64,000 nucleotides of DNA, from NCBI RefSeq assembly GCF_003269425.1, contig NZ_CP030104.1:1111501-1175500 (forward strand), in the 5' to 3' direction. The notes under the pieces are model-generated. The model saw nothing but the letters and a program-made list of their open reading frames with translations. It did no database searches and was not told the DNA's origin. This document shows positions 62,160 to 64,000 of this stretch, piece by piece; position 1 is the stretch's first letter; each line of letters starts with the position of its first letter. A program made the translations under genes and the position numbers. The DNA comes from Flagellimonas maritima (GTDB taxonomy: Bacteria > Bacteroidota > Bacteroidia > Flavobacteriales > Flavobacteriaceae).

Positions 62160-63653
62160 ATGAATCAGTATATCCTTGCCTTGGATCAAGGCACCACAAG
62201 CTCCAGAGCTGTAGTTTTTGATAAAAAGGGAGCAATAATCTCCGTAGCCCAAAAAGAGTTTACCCAGATTTTCCCAAAGCCGGGGTGGGTAGAACATGAT
62301 GCCGATGAAATCTGGGCTACACAAGCTGGTATAGCCGCTGAGGCCGTGAGTAAAAAAGGGTTAAAAGGAGAACAGATAGCGGCCATTGGAATTACAAACC
62401 AACGCGAGACCGTTGTGGTTTGGGATAGAAATACTGGAGAGCCCATATATAATGCCATTGTGTGGCAGGATAAACGAACTGCAGATTATTGTGATGAATT
62501 AAAAAAGGAGGGGAAATCGGAAATGATTCGTGAGAAGACAGGTTTAGTTATCGATTCCTATTTCTCAGGCACAAAGGTAAAGTGGATTCTTGATAACGTA
62601 GAAGGCGCGCGCAAAAAAGCTGAGGCAGGCGATTTGGTTCTAGGTACAATTGACACTTGGCTTATTTGGAAAATGACAGAGGGAAATTTGCATATTACCG
62701 ATGTTACGAATGCTTCACGGTCATTACTTTTCAATATTAATTCCATGGAATGGGACGACCAACTTTTGGACCTTTTTACCATTCCAAAAAGTATGTTGCC
62801 AGAGGTGAAACAGTCCAGTGAGGTCTATGGGCAGACCAGCCCTAATTTTTTTGCTGCCAAAATTCCAATCGCCGGAATCGCCGGTGACCAACAGGCAGCA
62901 CTTTTTGGACAAATGTGCACTAAGCAAGGTATGGTAAAGAACACATATGGCACTGGTTGTTTTATGCTCATGAATATTGGCGAAAAACCCATTGTATCCA
63001 AAAACAACTTGTTGACCACTGTGGCATGGAAAATAAATGGAAAGACACATTATGCACTCGAAGGTAGCATCTTTATTGCCGGTGCCGTTGTGCAATGGCT
63101 TCGAGATAGTTTAAAAATTATAAAGACCTCCTCCGAAGTAGAAAGATTGGCAAGTTCAGTGGACAGTACGGAAGGTGTTTATTTTGTACCTGCTTTTGCC
63201 GGGTTGGGAGCTCCGCATTGGAACCAACATGCGCAAGGAACAATTTTTGGGCTTACTCGGGGCAGTACAGATGCACACATTGCCAGGGCAGCGCTGGAAT
63301 CCATAGCCTATCAAACCATGGATATCTTAAAAGCGATGGAAGCAGATTCAGGAATTTCAATAAAAGAACTTAGGGTAGACGGAGGTGCTACGGTAAATAA
63401 TATGCTTATGCAATTTCAGGCCGATGTTTTGAACACTGTGACCGTTCGTCCAAAAATAGTGGAAACAACTGTTATGGGTGCTGCCTACTTGGCTGGGCTT
63501 GCAGTAGGTTATTGGAAAAATCAAGAAGAAATACAGGATATATGGCAGACTGATATACACTTTAATCCATCAAAAGAAAGGGAACCAATTGAAAAAGGAA
63601 TAAAAGGATGGTATAGAGCCATTGAAGCTCTGGAGCACTGGACACGAAAGTAG
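62160..63653 (+). CDS. glpK: Glycerol kinase
   Basis: GlpK phosphorylates glycerol to glycerol 3-phosphate. The 497 residues carry [38 protein letters not shown] and the FGGY motif region [35 protein letters not shown] is another family signature. It is the first gene of a glycerol-uptake unit, since a glycerol channel gene follows after 111 bp. The gap includes a heptamer array. Confidence 0.95.
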   Translation: MNQYILALDQGTTSSRAVVFDKKGAIISVAQKEFTQIFPKPGWVEHDADEIWATQAGIAAEAVSKKGLKGEQIAAIGITNQRETVVVWDRNTGEPIYNAIVWQDKRTADYCDELKKEGKSEMIREKTGLVIDSYFSGTKVKWILDNVEGARKKAEAGDLVLGTIDTWLIWKMTEGNLHITDVTNASRSLLFNINSMEWDDQLLDLFTIPKSMLPEVKQSSEVYGQTSPNFFAAKIPIAGIAGDQQAALFGQMCTKQGMVKNTYGTGCFMLMNIGEKPIVSKNNLLTTVAWKINGKTHYALEGSIFIAGAVVQWLRDSLKIIKTSSEVERLASSVDSTEGVYFVPAFAGLGAPHWNQHAQGTIFGLTRGSTDAHIARAALESIAYQTMDILKAMEADSGISIKELRVDGGATVNNMLMQFQADVLNTVTVRPKIVETTVMGAAYLAGLAVGYWKNQEEIQDIWQTDIHFNPSKEREPIEKGIKGWYRAIEALEHWTRK

Positions 63654-63673
63654 TTGACTGATGACCGAGACGG

Positions 63674-63753
63674 TTGACCTTTGACCTTTAACATTAACCC
63701 TTAACCTTTAACCTTTAACCTTTAACCTTTAACCTTTAACCTTTAACCTTTAA
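63674..63753. repeat. AACCTTT heptamer array between glpK and glpF
   Basis: Seven perfect AACCTTT copies (63703-63751) follow degenerate copies (GACCTTTGACCTTT, AACATTAACCCTT). The array ends 12 bp before the glpF ATG and lies in its likely leader or promoter area. Slippage could change the spacing there. Confidence 0.85.
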
Positions 63754-63764
63754 ACAAATCAACC

Positions 63765-64000
63765 ATGACACCTTTTATTGCAGAAATAGTTGGCACTTTT
63801 CTACTTATTTTGTTAGGATGCGGTGTTAATGCCAACGTCTCTCTGAACAAAACTTACGGAAATGGTTCTGGATGGATTGTAATTACCACGGGATGGGCTT
63901 TTGCGGTATATACGGGTGTTGTTGTTGCAGGACCGTATAGTGGAGCACATCTTAATCCAGCAGTTACCATTGGTTTGGCAGTTGCTGGAGAATTTTCAAT
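63765..64000 (+). CDS. glpF: Glycerol uptake facilitator (MIP/aquaporin), C-terminus cut
   Basis: This is a membrane channel for glycerol. The frame is open from the ATG at 63765 to the window end (78 codons). The start MTPFIAEIVGTFLLILLGCG is a typical MIP first helix. The second helix region (WIVITTGWAFAVYTGV) is followed by the first pore motif, SGAHLNPAVTIGLAV, with NPA intact. Only the first three helices are visible. It follows glpK, so it is named glpF, although an aquaporin without glycerol specificity cannot be excluded. Confidence 0.9.
   Translation, partial: MTPFIAEIVGTFLLILLGCGVNANVSLNKTYGNGSGWIVITTGWAFAVYTGVVVAGPYSGAHLNPAVTIGLAVAGEFS

Noticed and set aside
63703..63751. Heptamer array as a CRISPR or telomere-like structure
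   Set aside because: Seven-base units without spacers, in the middle of a glycerol operon; a slippage array explains it.

Overview
The window is a 64 kb chromosomal piece of an AT-rich bacterium of the family Flavobacteriaceae, probably marine. The evidence is the gene content and signals: Bacteroidota-type promoters (TTG, 17-19 nt, TAnnTTTG), almost no Shine-Dalgarno sequences, a mevalonate pathway, a succinylornithine-type transcarbamylase in the arginine operon, flavobacterial arsenosugar genes and PpiD/LptC/CoaX operons. There is no prophage, CRISPR array, rRNA operon or complete insertion sequence. One tRNA (Phe) is present.

Layout: 0-7.3 kb holds a truncated tail-specific protease, then surE, a small membrane protein, lpxB, an NlpC/P60 lipoprotein and a ComEC-like channel. 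7.3-11.1 kb (minus) holds a POT peptide transporter and a DPP IV-type peptidase, a peptide-use pair. 11.1-11.6 kb is a repeat-rich, MITE-like intergenic stretch. 11.6-13.8 kb encodes HMG-CoA reductase and a GYDIA-type GHMP kinase. 13.9-21.6 kb (minus) is a tight envelope operon: coaX, outer-membrane barrel, TPR protein, lptC, small membrane protein, CNNM/CBS protein, ppiD. tRNA-Phe lies divergently. 22.2-23.0 kb has decayed coding relics. 23.0-27.6 kb (minus) has GAPDH, an unusual long pyruvate kinase and a GH32 fructan hydrolase.

27.8-31.8 kb is an arsenosugar locus: two TIGR04282/TIGR04283-type transferases, purine nucleoside phosphorylase, ArsM and a DUF547 protein. The radical SAM enzyme ArsS is not in the window. 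32.0-35.0 kb has a lipoprotein, a LysM protein with a degenerate amidase-like tail and a GH113-like glycosidase. 35.3-40.9 kb carries an FAD oxidoreductase, a membrane polyferredoxin, a broken YwqK/MORN-like gene and two GT2 glycosyltransferases. 41.2-44.5 kb has a WYL regulator, an outer-membrane barrel pseudogene, a GyrI-like protein and a GT87-like transferase.

44.7-54.0 kb is a complete-looking arginine operon: GNAT acyltransferase, argG, argC, proC, argD, succinylornithine-type argF', argB, argE, argH. argD carries an in-frame palindromic repeat also found between genes. 54.0-56.7 kb has an MDR oxidoreductase, a pseudouridine synthase and an unknown membrane-anchored protein. 56.7-60.8 kb (minus) runs mvaD, mevalonate kinase, a UbiA prenyltransferase and a nitrilase, and complements the HMG-CoA reductase locus. 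The end has TspO, DUF1697, glpK and the start of glpF, the last two separated by a heptamer array.

Two themes stand out. One is a set of linked pathways split over two loci (mevalonate/isoprenoid). The other is a high load of short dispersed intergenic repeats of at least three families, one of which has invaded a gene.
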